From positions 1 to 64,000 of the forward strand of contig CAJNDS010000035.1 of assembly GCA_905221605.1 (NCBI GenBank): a stretch of DNA of 64,000 nt, written 5' to 3'. This DNA comes from Symbiodinium natans. Taxonomy: Eukaryota; Sar; Dinophyceae; Suessiales; Symbiodiniaceae. Of this stretch, positions 35,661-48,834 are shown in pieces (position 1 is the stretch's first letter; the number at the start of each line of letters is the position of its first letter). Below the pieces are notes generated by a model. That model was not told the DNA's origin. It ran no database searches and was given only the letters and a program-made list of their open reading frames with translations. A program made the position numbers and the translations under genes.

Positions 35661-36420
35661 CTGTCCACAGCTCTCAACGACAGGTCAGCACAACTGACGC
35701 CGGGCTTTTTCAGATTTCCGTGGTGTGTCATGGTGTGTCTCAGCTGGTGACCAGCCCACGAAAACAACCTCTGGATATCGAGCTGGAGGCATCGTGTGGA
35801 ACCTGAGTTTTTCGATCCGCCGGGTTCATGTCTATTCCTTGCCGTACCACTCCCCAGCTCATTGAAGGGCGTAAGGACGTCAGCCATTTAAGCAAAAACG
35901 TAGGCTGAAAGACCTTGCAGCTAAACGGACCATAGAAACCGCATAGCCGCAGACGTCATGCTCACTAACGACACCATAGTTACATGGAATAGGCCGCCAG
36001 GGCGTACCACTCGTATCTTTCTGCCGTGTGCTACAGCCCCTCTGCCGTGCACAGCCACAAGCCTTTTGTGGGCACTACATGCTTAGAGCCGCGTGTGACT
36101 TGTCTTCATTTCCCGGTATGGATTTTCGTCCCGAGCACCACCTTGTGTCAGGTACTTCGGTGGTGCACTGCCGCTTTGGCCCGATCAAGGGAAGGGAAAG
36201 GCCATAGGCTTACGGTCTTTGCGCATTGTGTTTTGTGAACTTCAAGCTTGGGTTTTATTCCGAAGTACTTTACTTGAAATCCCATTGGAAGAAACAAATT
36301 ATGAACTACCAACCGAGCTGTGAGCCGGGCTCCTGGAAGTCAAATCTCTCAGAGCACACCGAGCCAATGGCGAATCGACCAGGCCGCTCAGGCCCACTGT
36401 CGCCACCTGTCGTCCCACCA
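35661..36420. other. Probable 5' part or spacer upstream of the GTPase
   Basis: The minus frame containing the P-loop stays open upstream to 35,887 but crosses an apparent acceptor at 35,661, so 35,661-35,887 is probably intron. A frame at about 36,400-36,306 (GRFAIGSVCSERFDFQEPG) might be an exon. Nothing else is seen. Confidence 0.25.
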
Positions 36421-36428
36421 GGCTCTAC

Positions 36429-36751
36429 TTGAAAACCACAGCTGCTCGCTCTGCCCTTCCGCTTGCTGCAGAAGCCCGGCAATAGCATGGCGAAGTCGCT
36501 GAGGCTCCCACTGCTGCTCTTGCAATGAACTCAGTTGTTCCGTGGTCCTGCAATCAAGAAAAGCCTCCTGACAACCAACAAACAGGCTGTGCTGACAAGT
36601 TCAAGAGGTTCTTCAGTCCGCGCGGACCCACAAAGCACGCATTGCATCATACACCTGCCATGCTCAAGATCGTTTCTTTGCCAAGATCGCCGGAACTCTT
36701 TGGCGCCTCAAAGACATCTGGCATTCGGCGCCGCTTCGCAACCAAACGAAT
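36429..36751 (-). CDS. Two candidate exons, unknown function
   Basis: Exon 36,751-36,655 opens after CTCATTGCAG, reads IRLVAKRRRMPDVFEAPKSS then GDLGKETILSMA, and ends at a GT donor (GCAG then GTGTATG). Exon 36,547-36,429 opens after CTTGATTGCAG, reads TTEQLSSLQEQQWEPQRLRH then AIAGLLQQAEGQSEQLWFS, and ends at GTAGAG. The phases of the two do not match directly, so a small exon may lie between. They could form the N-terminal part of the GTPase gene or a separate gene. Confidence 0.45.
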
Positions 36752-36759
36752 CTGCAATG

Positions 36760-37980
36760 AGCAAAGGGTCTCTCGGCCGCTATGCTATATATGCACACCT
36801 GCACATATGAAACACGCTGCATACACAAAGAGCGAGGAGCACTAGGGTGTTCCATCGCTGCACGACCTTGGGCTCGTCGTTCCATACCTGTGCTGGCGCG
36901 GCGCGACAGACGCAACAAAGACCTCCAAGGCTTGACTCCAAGGCAAGCTCTAGGACACTCTAGGACTCTAGGAGTCATTTTGCATTGTCCTCTGTCACTC
37001 TGGGTCCTTGCTGCAACAACGCAAAAGCAGTGATTCGTGCAATCTGACGGGCTGACCCCGATCGAGTTGCCGGAGCCGAAGTGCGACATGTTGGCCTTTC
37101 AAGGGTTGCTCCACGTAAAAAACACATAAAAACTCTCCAAATATGGCCAAATAGGCCTGTCAATCCCCACAGTCTCACTGCAAAGCGAAGTTCATGCCCT
37201 GTTCAGAGTGATGTCGTGAGGGAGACTTGTTGAGACCTTTCTGGGATTTGAACGGCGGCCAGCAGTCTGCCGGACATCTGCAATAGCTAGAGCTATACAG
37301 CTGCGCACTTCACGTTCCCGTCCATCAAGTGTCCTAACCGATCTAATCGGTGAAGCAGCTCACACAAAGAGTTCAGTGGCATTCACTGCAGAGTGCCCAT
37401 CTGGAAAGCCTTGGGCGCATGTGGTCCTGTTGCATCTGTCTCTTGACAGGTTGCCCTGTGAATGCAGTACGTAAGCCCAGGGCACGCGAGCTTTGGCGCC
37501 ATAGGTGATGGGTCTTGACCTTACACTGTGATCGTCTTCATTAGTGTGACAAATTCAGAAGCAAACTCAGGAAGTTGTCATGTACCCTGAGGCCTGAGCA
37601 CGTGTCCTTGCTGTAACAGCCGACGTTGCCCGTATTCATTTCAACTCCACAAATTCGGGTGCTTGTGTTTTGCAAGCAGATGCCACCTCCAGGGAACAAT
37701 GAATTGAAAGCATGTGCAAGAATCGGTCACCGCAACTTGCCTCTCAAAGAAAGCCAAACCGGCAAAACCCGAATCTGCTACACTCCAAAGCTCGCACCCC
37801 GGGCGCTGCATCTGTTCTGTAGCGCATCTGTTGACTCAGCGGTATCGTTCTTCAGCGCTCACTGCGCACGCCCGAACAACCACAACAAAGTCCCACAAAG
37901 AAGTTGCCAACTCTTGTGAGCTTGGCAGAGTGCTTGTGTTACGTTTGCGCGGCCTTCTTTCGTCTGCGGGCCAGGGGCCG
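36760..37980. other. Spacer with a tRNA-like element
   Basis: No convincing exon. A tRNA-like promoter pair is listed separately at 37,226-37,305. Confidence 0.3.
37226..37305 (-). ncRNA. tRNA-like sequence (A and B boxes), possible SINE head or decayed tRNA
   Basis: On the minus strand TATAGCTCTAGCTATTGCA resembles a tRNA D-arm/A box, and 42 nt later GTTCAAATCCC matches the B box (GTTCRANNC). Between them CCGG-CAGACTG-CTGG could form a four-pair anticodon-like stem with a seven-base loop, but position 33 would be A rather than U. No acceptor stem closes. It therefore does not look like a working tRNA. Confidence 0.3.
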
Positions 37981-38031
37981 CTTCGCGGTGCATTCCGCAA
38001 AGCTTCGTCACGGAGGCGGCGAACGGTGGAC

Positions 38032-39230
38032 CTGCAGGGAATCTGCGCCACCAGTGTCGAAATGCCTTGTTGACTTGTTGGAGGCTTCTGTACTTTTCTT
38101 CACCACCAAGACTCGGTGACTAGTGACTAGTGCTTCCTCGGGAGCCGCCAGGGCCTGTCTGCAGACACCGCAGCCACCCACAGCCTGAAGAGCACGGTTG
38201 CACGGGTCCCAGAAGCAAGACACTGCCGCAAAGCCTTCTCAAGCCCTACCTGGAGAGGGTCCTGGACCATAGTGCGGACCTTCGCGGTTCCAAGCGCTCT
38301 TTGCAATCACTGGCCACCAGGGAGGCTAACTCGTTTCAACTTCTAAGCTGACTGCAGCAGCTTGCCGGCAGCTTCGCACAATCAGCGTCGTTGCTGCAGG
38401 CCACAACGTCGCCTCGGAGCGACAAGGTGAACGCAAGGGTGCACACCTCAGGATGTGAGAAACTTCAACTTCCACCACCCTCGCCTGGGTCGCAGATCCC
38501 AGGCGCCGACCAGTCCCTGAACCTGCAAGGAGCGCAAAGAGCCGCGAAGGTGAAGAAGATCCGCGAAGATTCTGTGAATGGCTCGCTAATGTTCGCTAGT
38601 GCACGGCAGTGCCAGAGGCTGAAGGCTTGGCATCGGACGGAACATTGAAGCTACACGGTGTCGCGAATGCCCCCGCCACTGCAGTATGACGCACCACCTT
38701 AAGTTTGTGATCTGTACTGCATGCAACCGGGCAACACGCCGGCACCAGGCGATCAGCAAAAGCAGCGAGCAACTTCCCAGACCAACGAAGCTGTGACACC
38801 ATTGTCATTAAGGTCAGTGTCATTGCGTGTGCACAGCGCGCCATGTCGGGGCAAAGGATTCAAGATAACACAATCAAAGCGAAGATCTCTTCTTGAGATT
38901 TCTTATCCTCCCTTATGGGTGGTGGAGTGAGACGTAGGTTCTAGCCTTCAGCATTCAAGAGTCTGCTATGCAGCTGCGGACGGCGTGCAGTGGAGCTTTT
39001 CCGACAACCTTCGAGCGCGTGACACAGCATGATTCCAAACCGTGCCTCCTTCAAGTGCCATTCCGAAGACAGCTCTCTCGCAGAACCTTGTGCAGACATG
39101 ATAAGCTAGCTGCGTGCTGATGCAGCTTCAGCTTGTGGATCCACTCCGAGTCTGCGGGTACTAGGAGGCCAGCTCAGCCGAGTCATGGCCTCCTCAAAGG
39201 CAGCGTCGGCGTCTGCACAAAAATCTGCAG
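38032..39230 (-). CDS. Multi-exon gene of unknown function
   Basis: Minus-strand exons: about 39,225-39,150 (DFCADADAAFEEAMTRLSWP); about 39,090-39,003 (SARELSSEWHLKEARFGIML then CHALEG); a weaker segment at 38,844-38,600; about 38,335-38,250 (ELASLVASDCKERLEPRRSA then LWSRTLS) ending in GT donor GTAGGG; and 38,158-38,032 (QALAAPEEALVTSHRVLVVK then STEASNKSTRHFDTGGADSL), ending at CTGCAG then GTCC. The last two join in phase across a 91-nt GT-AG intron (AG|A giving Arg). No family is recognised. The protein looks soluble and charged. Confidence 0.5.
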
Positions 39231-39449
39231 ATTAACTCCTACCCACCAAACATGCAAGGCACATCTGGACACCTTTCCTGTTTTCCGTTTTGATAGAGTG
39301 ATGCAAGACTCACTCTGACTTTCGTGATTGTTGAATTGTGCAAGCCTGCACGCTCCTTTATTCAACCGAGCGCAGAATCCGGGAAACAGCAATGCCAAGA
39401 GGGTGGAAGAGGCTGCTCAGATTGTTTTCTTTTCACTGTCGATGAAGGC

Positions 39450-41486
39450 TTAGGGCTCAGCAGCCTCACAGGAATCAAGTGCATCAAGGCCCAGCACAGC
39501 GCACAGATCAGCTTCTTCACAAGCACCACAGTTGCAATCGCACCCATTGCCCATTGCCTCAGCCGACTTCTCCTTTGCTGGAGCTTGCATCGTGCCGTAG
39601 GCAGGGACCTGAAAACTGAAAACCACATGGGAAAAAGCCCGTATCGACGAAGAACCAGCCGTCATGGTCTTGCCTCTGACTCCTTGTCAGGCCCTGCAAG
39701 CCTTTTCCATGCTGCACTTCCATCAGCCGCCTCACAACGGTGGCATGCAGAATCATGCAGACCGACAATGGGCAAATATGGGTAACTCTGCTGCCTGGCG
39801 CTGAAGCACCTCTTTGGCATGAAGCCTTGGAGATTGTCTTGTTGAAACATGCCACAACAAAGCGAGAACAGCTGCATACCTGCAACCATGGCGCCGTTTG
39901 ACCTTGTAATACCCGCCGAAACAGCAGAAGGGAAACATCGCGGACGGCACCCATATCATTCCATTATCTTCTGTATTCCTTCAGGTCACTGTGCCATAAA
40001 GCGCTGTACAAATCATGTGAGAAATCCCGTGCACGATGATTCAAGATGGTGCAAGAAAGATCAACTGAGACCAGGACCGGTCGCTGTCACCATCTTCAGT
40101 TACAAACCATTGGATCACCACTGCTATGCCTGCTTCGTACTTGCCAAGGCAACTGAACATTTTTTAGGGTCTTCGAAGCTGCATCAGCCAGTCCTGCATT
40201 TGTGTAAATCAGGAACGTCATCACGATTGCCATGATCACGTCCACAGTATAGTGAAAGTGGTTGATCACAATTAGGTACAGATCTGCCGCGGTACAGCCA
40301 AGTGCAAAGATGCCTGAAGTCGCGAACAATGAACAAAGCCACTCACTGCCAGGCCCAATGTAGGCTGGCTATCAAGCCCGAGAGCAAAGAAGTACGACCA
40401 ATCCCCGTCAATCCGAGAACCCCAGGAACGACGGCACTAGACTGACCCGAGGCTCCAAAGGCTATCTGACAGATTTCTCCTCAGTCGGTCCAGGTTGCCA
40501 TGAACAACATGAGGAAAAGTCTGCAGCATACGGCCACTACAAACAGCCACGTTTCTGTTCGGAGATTCCATCAGCAGCGTCGTGCGCTGCACAAGGTCTG
40601 CTACAGCCAGCAAATAGAGCAACATCACCTTCGCAGCCATGACCACACAAAACAGTTACAAACAGGAGCACCCAAGTCAAAGCTCAAAGACGAGGGACGA
40701 AGGTGTGGCCACTCAATAGCATGTCGGCACAATATCGTACTGGCCACTTCCCATCCACACCATGCAATTCTAGGGAGACCATGCCATCGAAGAAGTCTTG
40801 TCCTCAGCTTCAAGATTTTTTCAAGTTGTTTCATGCCCCGTGAAGGATCGAAAAAGGGCTTGAGAACGTTTTGCCTTGGAACTTCCGAGTTGCCGCCGAG
40901 CGAACCCAATCTCTCGAATTCCTTAAGCGGTGCAGGTCCCAACCTGGGTGAGAGCACAACTCGTTTAGCATCCATCCGTTCTCTGATGCCGACTCTGACA
41001 GCGGGCTGGACAATTATGTCACAAAGTCATGATCCTAACAGCAACCAAGAAAAGTTGCCTGGCTTTGCACTCGGCCATTCCGATTGAGTCGGGGAGGATT
41101 GTCACATAGTCGAAAACACCTGGGCAAGAGATTCGAAGACAACTTCGGGCTGTGAAAGACCTCCAGCTGCTTGTGGCAGAAGGCGAAACTGGTGGGCGAA
41201 CGGACATACAGCCACTGGACGATGGTGCCATAAGACAGCGAAAGAGCAGGCCTTTCAGAACAAACATCAGGCCATTGCAGAGGAACATCTTGCTCCAGGT
41301 CCTGAAGACATTCAGCAAAAGCCGATCCAACCCACTCTCGGATGTCCCAAGTGACACTGTGCAGCCAGACGTCCTCAAGTCACGAAGCAGCAATGCGCCA
41401 CCGACGAAGCAGAAAAGGACGCCGCATGAGATCAGATCTAGGATTTGCCTCAAAATCATCAACACAGGACCAGGGTCCACAAGCAC
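39450..41486 (-). CDS. Sphingomyelin-synthase-like membrane enzyme (PAP2_C family)
   Basis: The family transfers a phospho-alcohol head group to ceramide at membranes, using a His-His-Asp triad. Seen here: a polytopic first part, 41,486-41,040, with hydrophobic segments (ISCGVLFCFVGGALLL; MFLCNGLMFVLKGLL) and VFDYVTILPDSIGMAEC, matching the conserved T.LP....C segment; an exon about 40,765-40,690 with YCADMLLSGHTFV, the C-D--SGHT motif carrying the first catalytic His; and an exon 40,313 to about 40,170 after GCGACTTCAG, with YLIVINHFHYTVDVIMAIVM, the HYTVDV motif carrying the second His and the Asp. Downstream, 39,608-39,450 opens after TTTTCAGTTTTCAG and encodes AEAMGNGCDCNCGACEEADL, ending in AAEP and a stop. 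It may be the C-terminal exon or belong to the next gene. The alcohol (choline, ethanolamine, inositol) cannot be told from sequence. Confidence 0.78.
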
Positions 41487-41582
41487 AGGCGTTTACAGTT
41501 CACTGGGTCGAACACAAGTGCATTTTCTCCCGCCACCATAACGGCAAATATGCTCCACTCACCAGTCAAATAAATTAGCGTG

Positions 41583-42256
<674 letters not shown>

Positions 42257-42589
42257 CATGCGCTTTCCTTTGGCCTGCGTCGAACGTCTGCACCGTGGAT
42301 TGTCGGCCAGGGCAGCTGCAGCAAAAAAATAGTGCCCAGCTCAGCGACAATAGCACCGACTCAGCAGCATGCAGGTAGACGTTCGTGAGCGCATCTGCCA
42401 AAATGGACCCCTCAAGCAGGTCATCGATTCCGGCAGTACAGCCCACAAGGTGCGAGGGCGCAGGTAGCGTCGTCTAACACGTGCTGGGACGAGAGGCGGC
42501 TTAGTGCGAAAGTTCAAGTCAAAGCCGATGTTGGGCGAAGAAACAGTTCTCATATTTTGGGAATTCGTATCATGCTGGTATGTAGAAGG

Positions 42590-42725
42590 TCTGGCCTTAG
42601 CATTAACTAACCCTACACCCGAGGCGGTAAACCTATGCCTTCAGCCCGGAACCTTAGAGAACCTGAATTCTCGTCTAAACCCTAAACCCCAAGCCCTCAA
42701 CCCGAAACCCTATAAGGTCGAGGCT
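42590..42725. repeat. Degenerate CCCTAAA-like tract
   Basis: Contains AACTAACCCTACACCC, GTCTAAACCCTAAACCCC and AACCCGAAACCC, i.e. diverged telomere-type units in CCCTAAA orientation. 42,260-42,590 and 42,725-43,110 show no exon. Confidence 0.6.
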
Positions 42726-43116
42726 AGACCCGGCAACCACGGGGTGTTGTAGCGTTGGTGTGAAGGCCGTCGCTTCATTGAGCCGCTCGCGATTTGCCGA
42801 CGTGAATCGATGCGGTTCCGCGGCCACCCTGCATTGTGGAGCTCGCTTTGACACTGCTATCGATCATCAAACCCTTCGACGGCTTGGAGTCTAATTCGAA
42901 CCAGCGTGTAATATTGATTTCTGGCTGCGTGTGGGCTCCGTAGTGCATGTTCCATTGGTCGCACTGTTCTTCTACCTGAAGTATCGTAGCTGGTGACTAC
43001 AAATGACTACAAGTAGCATCATATGGCCATAGGTCGTTTGTACGTGCCGAAGGAGCTGGAAAGTAAGCTTTCGGCTTACCAGGCCGCGCTTTTCAGAACA
43101 CTCTTTGCGTGGCAGG

Positions 43117-44870
43117 TCACATGGGAACCGGAGCCTTTCCCAGATAATCGTGACCTGGACACTGGACAGCTATGACGCACGGACCTGTTTCCTTCACATG
43201 CATTAATTTGCCACAATCTCGAAGTCTCAAAATGCAGAACCTGCCTAAGTCATCCGCAAGCGGCTCTTTCAGCCTGTGCAAGTTGACCTCGCTTGCCATC
43301 GCAGCAGATCAGGTGTGGGTTCCTAGCCTGACCTACCTGGTCAGACACTGTCTGCTCTCGTTGCTAAGGCTGCTAAGGCGATGACATACTTCACCGTGGT
43401 CAAGTGCAGAAACACCTTTTCAGCTTTTGAACGCTGCAAATTCTGCACGTTCAGGACTTCAACCATTCACGTGGAATGCACCGTACTGTGGCCGAGTGCT
43501 CTAGGCCAGTTGCACTTTGGAAGCAGAAGCAAAGAAAGCAGCAAAATGGAGGGAGGCACCTTGGAGCATTTGTTCCCAAACACGATGTATGCGCGCGCTG
43601 GTGCTTCAGCTGACTCGTCTAAGGAGGAAATCCTAAATTGCCACGGCGCCATTTCAGGAAGAGCTTTGGATACCTCAGCATCGAATGTATCACTCAGAAA
43701 CAGCTCGCAGCCGCCGGCTCTGCACCCCGTGGCCAGTGCAGGGTATGTGCCGATATGCTGTTTCCTATAGATCGTGCTGGGGATGCATCAGGTATGTCGA
43801 GTACGCCCAGGTGCATGCGAGGTGTCGCAAACGCCAGGAATACAGAGCTGTTGAATTTAGAGCTTGGTATGTTCTTGGACACTGCCATCATTGGCCATTG
43901 GGTGTCTTGGTAATCGGCTGCTCCGCTGGCATGGGCATGGTTATCGTTGGGGCATGAGGCTTTGGTTGTCGAATACTCTGGTAGCACATGCATTCTTGGT
44001 AGCATGTCGAACACCTCGGCCAGACTTGAGCTTCAGATGTAGGCTGTGCGCTCTCACCACCAAGTATGCCCAAAGGGGTATGCGTCGCTTCGGGGTGTGA
44101 CCGCGTGCCCACGTACATTTGGCCCACCGCAGACGCAAATGGTAAAGTATGTTAAGTGCATTTAAGTGCTACATTGCTACAGCCTGGGTCCCAAGGCAAG
44201 CTCCGGGATGGACAGTGGTTGTCATTTACGTTTCTCTGCCTCATACTCTGAAAGCATCTGAGCGGCAGGAATGGTGCCAGCACGACGTCACGAACGGACT
44301 CCGCACATGATGGAGTGGAAGACCTGCGGCACTTGTCTGTGTTTCTTTGGTTTGCGAGACTGCTGCATCACCTACGCCCACACACCAGATGGCAACCAAG
44401 TCGCTCGGAAGACATTGTGAACCTTGGGCGTCAGCTGTTGTGGAGATACACTAGAAGATGTTGTGACAGCTGCAAAACTTTGGCCGACATCTTCCGGCTC
44501 AGATTCGTGTAGAACAGGATCCTGGAAACCACCCAAACAAACTCTTCAAGAACGTTCCAGCTCGTCGGCGAATGGATTTCCAAGATCATACAAGTAGCAA
44601 TGTGGAGGAATTGTATAAATATGAAACTGTCTGCACTTGCAGACAGAAAGACCTGCACGGCACCAGATCTCAAGTGCTGACATGCGCTGGGCACGCAGAT
44701 ATGCTACCCTTTCCAAGGAAGTCAGGGAGTTTGTGAGAGCACAGCGGAAGGTGATATCTCCCTGCCTGGAACATAGAACGTGTCCAGCGGTCTTGAGCAC
44801 TACAGCTGACAACTTCTCAACCACCACAGATTCATGTCTTTCCATTGCAGTGAGAACTGATGTCGTCATT
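43117..44870 (-). CDS. Candidate exons, unknown function
   Basis: Minus segments with protein-like composition: 44,866-44,640 (VLTAMERHESVVVEKLSAVV, ALTNSLTSLERVAYLRAQRM then SALEIWC), about 43,640-43,560 (SSLDESAEAPARAYIVFG) and 43,299-43,200 (ASEVNLHRLKEPLADDLGRF then CILRLRDCGKLMHVK). Opposite-strand frames at 43,638-43,957 and 44,637-45,164 are also long, so strand is not certain for every piece. No domain is recognised. Confidence 0.35.
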
Positions 44871-44879
44871 CAGCCTAGA

Positions 44880-45650
44880 GCTTTACCACCCTGTGCATCA
44901 ACAGTGCTGATCAAGAAGACTGCCAGTGCAGGCAACGAAAGTACCTTGGCGGACCCGGCCGACAGCCTGCCCGCCAGAGTCGGCAGCAGATGCAGGACGT
45001 GTCACGGCAGTGTCACATTATTGACCACATGGCCTCCCTTTCAGCATCGGATTTCGGCCAGCGCGCCCTGCCAACAAGCTCAGCAGCCGCGTCGACAAGC
45101 AGCTTGCACGCTTATGGTTGGTGAAGGATGGCTCGGCAGTGAGTGTCCCCTTCCGGCATGGTAGGTATGAGGAGACAGCTGTGGACCGTCTCAGGAAGAA
45201 ACATGCTTGGCAGCGTAGCAAGAGATGCAGGAGATTGCACATCAGCACATAAACAGCATCACTTGCATGTCGGCTTTCTCAAACAAAACAGACAAGAGCA
45301 AAGGAAAGTGCCTGTCGAGCAGATTCACCGCGCGTTGCGCCTGCAATCATCACATTCTCCACAAGATCATCTGGAATTCTGAAGATCGGCACTTACTATG
45401 TTCGAACACTAGCCAAAGGCACGTGCAGAATCGCCAACTGGGTGAAAACTTCAAGCGCCTGTCCTGAGGATATGTTCACGAAATTTGCTCATGCGACGAA
45501 AAACCGAACCAGCCAGCCTATGCTTCTGCAATGAGGCACGCACGAGGGCGCCCAGCATCAAGTAGCTCAGACAGCAGCTCCTTCAACTAATTATTTCTCA
45601 CAACAAAGTCATTCAAATTGTCCGCCGAAATCTCGGGGCAGCCAGGTTTT
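44880..45650. other. Unassigned; overlapping frames on both strands
   Basis: A plus frame reaches 45,164 and a minus frame covers 45,248-45,018. Neither has a recognised motif. Confidence 0.2.
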
Positions 45651-45654
45651 GTCT

Positions 45655-46165
45655 TCACCACCCTCTGCGACACCCGGAGCCCGGAGCCCCTAAACCCCTC
45701 AAGACCCCAACCGCTCGAGCCCTAGAACCTTAAGTCCTACCTGCGACCCTCACAAGCCCGAAGCCCCTCAAGCCCTCAATCGCGAAGCCCCTCCAGTCCA
45801 ACCCCAAACCTGACCCGTATACAAGCCCCAAACCTAAACCCCATGCTGCCTTAGGCTCTAACCCCGTCGAGCCGTAAACGCTAAGCTACTCAGTCCTGAA
45901 GCAACGCCTGAGCCTCTACACCCAAAAAATTTAAACTGCCAAGCCTTGTCCCCTCAACTCGTAACCCAAAAACACCTTGAACCGCGAGGCCCTTACTTGT
46001 AAACCCGAAGCCCCTGAAGCAGCCTCGGCGCCGCAACACTAAGCCCTTCAAGCCTTAAATCCTGACGGCCCTCAAAACCTAAACCTTTCAACCCTCAGCC
46101 CTAAGCCTCATGCCTAAAACCCAAAGCCTTAACTCCTCAAACCATAGCTCTAGACCTGAACTTTC
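45655..46165. repeat. About 500 bp of degenerate CCCTAAA/CCCTCAAG-type DNA
   Basis: C-rich 7-12 bp variants such as CCCCTAAACCCC, CCCAAACCTAAACCCC and AAGCCCCTCAAGCCCTCAA occur without strict period. Resembles an old interstitial telomeric or subtelomeric tract. Confidence 0.7.
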
Positions 46166-46303
46166 CCCGTGGATAGGCACTTTTTCCCTAGCTCGTCCTC
46201 AGCTGTGGTCTTGTCGACTGCTTCGTTAGAGCCCTGGACACAGGAACGTGTACTAGGTGCACGGCTGAGTGCAAGGCAGACTTGCATCCCTTAAACCAGA
46301 CTA

Positions 46304-47120
46304 CTGGATTGCCTGGTCAATGCGCAGCGCTTCATCTGCCACAGCAACCGCCGCATCTGCCCAGTTCCTCCACTCATGGCTTTTCGGCTCTGACTGTTGC
46401 CACGAACCGCCAGCCGTCACCAATGAGGCTGGGGCTTTGGGGCAACGCGGTTCCTTGCACAAACAGAAGAGAGCCACAAAAATATGCGACATCAAAGGTA
46501 ACGTCATGTCCTTCCGACCCTTCCTAGCCACTTCTCGAAGAGCACTTGTGATTTTTTTGTGCTACTGCGGTCGAAGGAAGTGCTTCGTTGACGGCTTGAC
46601 AAGCTTGTGTGTCTGATCTGGACAGGGACTGTCGCATGAAAGCACAGAGCTGTCACCTTATGGCAAACTGTTCTCCTCTCCAGGAAGTCCCTGACCATCA
46701 CCGCTTAAGTCGTTCACATTGTAGAGCAATGTTGATGGAAGTTTCGGGCTTCAGAACCTGTACTTCTTGCATCAGCTAGCTGAGGTGCGTCTGCCCTGCT
46801 ATCAGCTACTTCAATGTATCGAATGAGTCATCTGACCACGTCCGGGTGCAGTTGCCCGTAACTCCGTGCGCACAGCGACGCAAAAAACAAGCTACTACTA
46901 CCTGTTCATGCTGATGCCAAGAACGGACATCGTAGTCTCTGTCGCCTACGGTTCAAAAGGTAAAAGTCAAAGGCTCTTCATAAAGGGTAAGATGATCGAA
47001 GCTGCGAAACAGTTGTGGAGGATGGTACGGGGCTCATGGGGACCGCGGAGTCCGAAGGATTCAAGCGAATCACCCTGACTTGCCACCGAATCAAGACTTT
47101 GCTGCGAGACGTTGCCACTC
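46304..47120 (-). CDS. Candidate exons, unknown function
   Basis: At about 46,440-46,304 the minus frame reads SLVTAGGSWQQSEPKSHEWR then NWADAAVAVADEALRIDQ, with a possible GC donor after GACCAG. At about 47,145-47,010 it reads AEAHGFQESGNVSQQSLDSV then ASQGDSLESFGLRGPHEP. Both look coding. No family is recognised. Confidence 0.4.
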
Positions 47121-47149
47121 TCCTGAAAACCATGAGCCTCAGCCGGCAT

Positions 47150-48235
47150 ACTATGCTAACTATGCTACATCAGGGCGGCTTGTCGGGGTTTACTTCCATA
47201 CTCTCAGGATGCTCTAAACTAAATTCTCTTCGGTGAGACACAGGAGCACCGAACCTTCTTGCTTCGGGCTTCCAAAATCTGGGCTTTGAAATGAACGCGA
47301 TGGGATGAAGCTAGCATGTGCATAAGTTCGCAGTTTGGCTGTTCTGTCTGTACGCATCACGTACGTCAAGCAAACAGGTACCTTCTCAAAAAACAACGCC
47401 CCCCTTTAGGCTTCGCCAGAAGAAGGGTAGGATATGTGGTTGCATCAGCGCCCTTGCATCCGTATGGGTTCTTCACGTCATGGCCTTTGTCCTGGCCGCT
47501 GAACAAAGCATTTATGGAAACAATCATCCCCAACACGCCTGTCTCTCATAGCTTCTCAGCTGGTATTGATGAAGAAACGAAAGCACCTCCTGCAGCTGGA
47601 CATCTTCCGCTACTGAACTGGCTCCTGGCAGTTTGACTTCACAACTTGATTCAAGCGTAGATACATTCTGGCTTTGACTGTGTCATGAAGCAATCTTTCA
47701 TGTCTCTGGGTGATGCGCGTCCGCTGGCTTCCGCTTGCCACACATGTGACCTGCAGCCAACTTCTTCAGCTCTCAACACGCTCACGTGACTGAAACTGCT
47801 CATGATATCTCATGATTCATCATATTTCAGATTTGGCGGCAGTATGAAGCATCGATGAGCAAAACGGCACCACCTGAGCAAAAGGCAGCACATCGTCGCA
47901 TCAAATCGTGTTGCATGCAACAGCTGGAAGAACGATCTGGGCTATGCAAGCACCTAATAGTGGACAGAATCCACAGCCCTTCTGTCCACATGCTGCAGAG
48001 ATACAAGCGGGGCATTTCTGATGCTTCTCCTTACGGGGACATGTAGCGCATGTAACGGCGCAATCTGATGACACAAAACCATTGGCCTCTCCAACATGAA
48101 ACCCGACAGGGCTCATAGCGCGAACCCGAATGCAGACACGCATCACGTACACTGCGAACATAGCAGACACGACACGCGATCCGAGGTGATGCGACTTCTC
48201 TCTCCTTCTTCTTGCATCTTCCTGCCTTCCTGCAC
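47150..48235. other. Unassigned; short Cys-rich minus frame at 48,000-47,901
   Basis: A minus frame reading CPACISAACGQKGCGFCPLL could be part of a Cys-rich exon. The opposite strand is open too (47,855-48,046). Otherwise nothing is seen. Confidence 0.25.
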
Positions 48236-48239
48236 ACAT

Positions 48240-48368
48240 AACCCTCCTTCGCCGCCCTTATCTCTCTCCCTCTCTCCCTCTCTCCCTCCCTCCTTCCCTC
48301 TCTCTCCTTTCTCTCCCTCGCTCCCTCGCTCTCTCGCCCTCTCGCTCTCTCGCTCTCTCGCTCTCTCG

Positions 48369-48424
<56 letters not shown>

Positions 48425-48460
48425 AAGAAGAGAGCCGCCCTCTCTCTCTCGCTCTCTTTT

Positions 48461-48547
<87 letters not shown>

Positions 48548-48780
48548 CTCTTTCTTTGCGGCCAGGGGCAAGCCCCGTGCCAAGGCGCGCCCCGCTCCCA
48601 CTCCTGATGACAGCCGCGCCACAGCCGCCCGCCTACGGGACCTCTCTTCTTCTTCTTCACGGATGAAGGGGCGAAACCCCTCCGCGCGCGCAGGCGCGCC
48701 CAGCTCACACGGTCCGTCCACAGGTGAAGACTGCGGCGGGACCTCTCTCTCTCTCTCTCTTTCTCTCTGTCACTCTCTTT
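48240..48780. repeat. CT-rich mosaic: (CCCT)n, (CTCTCG)n, (CT)n, (TTTC)n
   Basis: CCCT/CTCT units occupy 48,264-48,320, CTCTCG-type units 48,320-48,380, a CT run to 48,420, and about 22 TTTC units lie at 48,461-48,550. A second CT run is at 48,743-48,776. The long Ser/Leu or Lys/Glu/Arg open frames across it are artefacts. Confidence 0.95.
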
Positions 48781-48834
48781 CTGGCGCACCTCACATGCCT
48801 CATCCCCGAAACTGCCGTCGGTTTTGCAAAGGGA

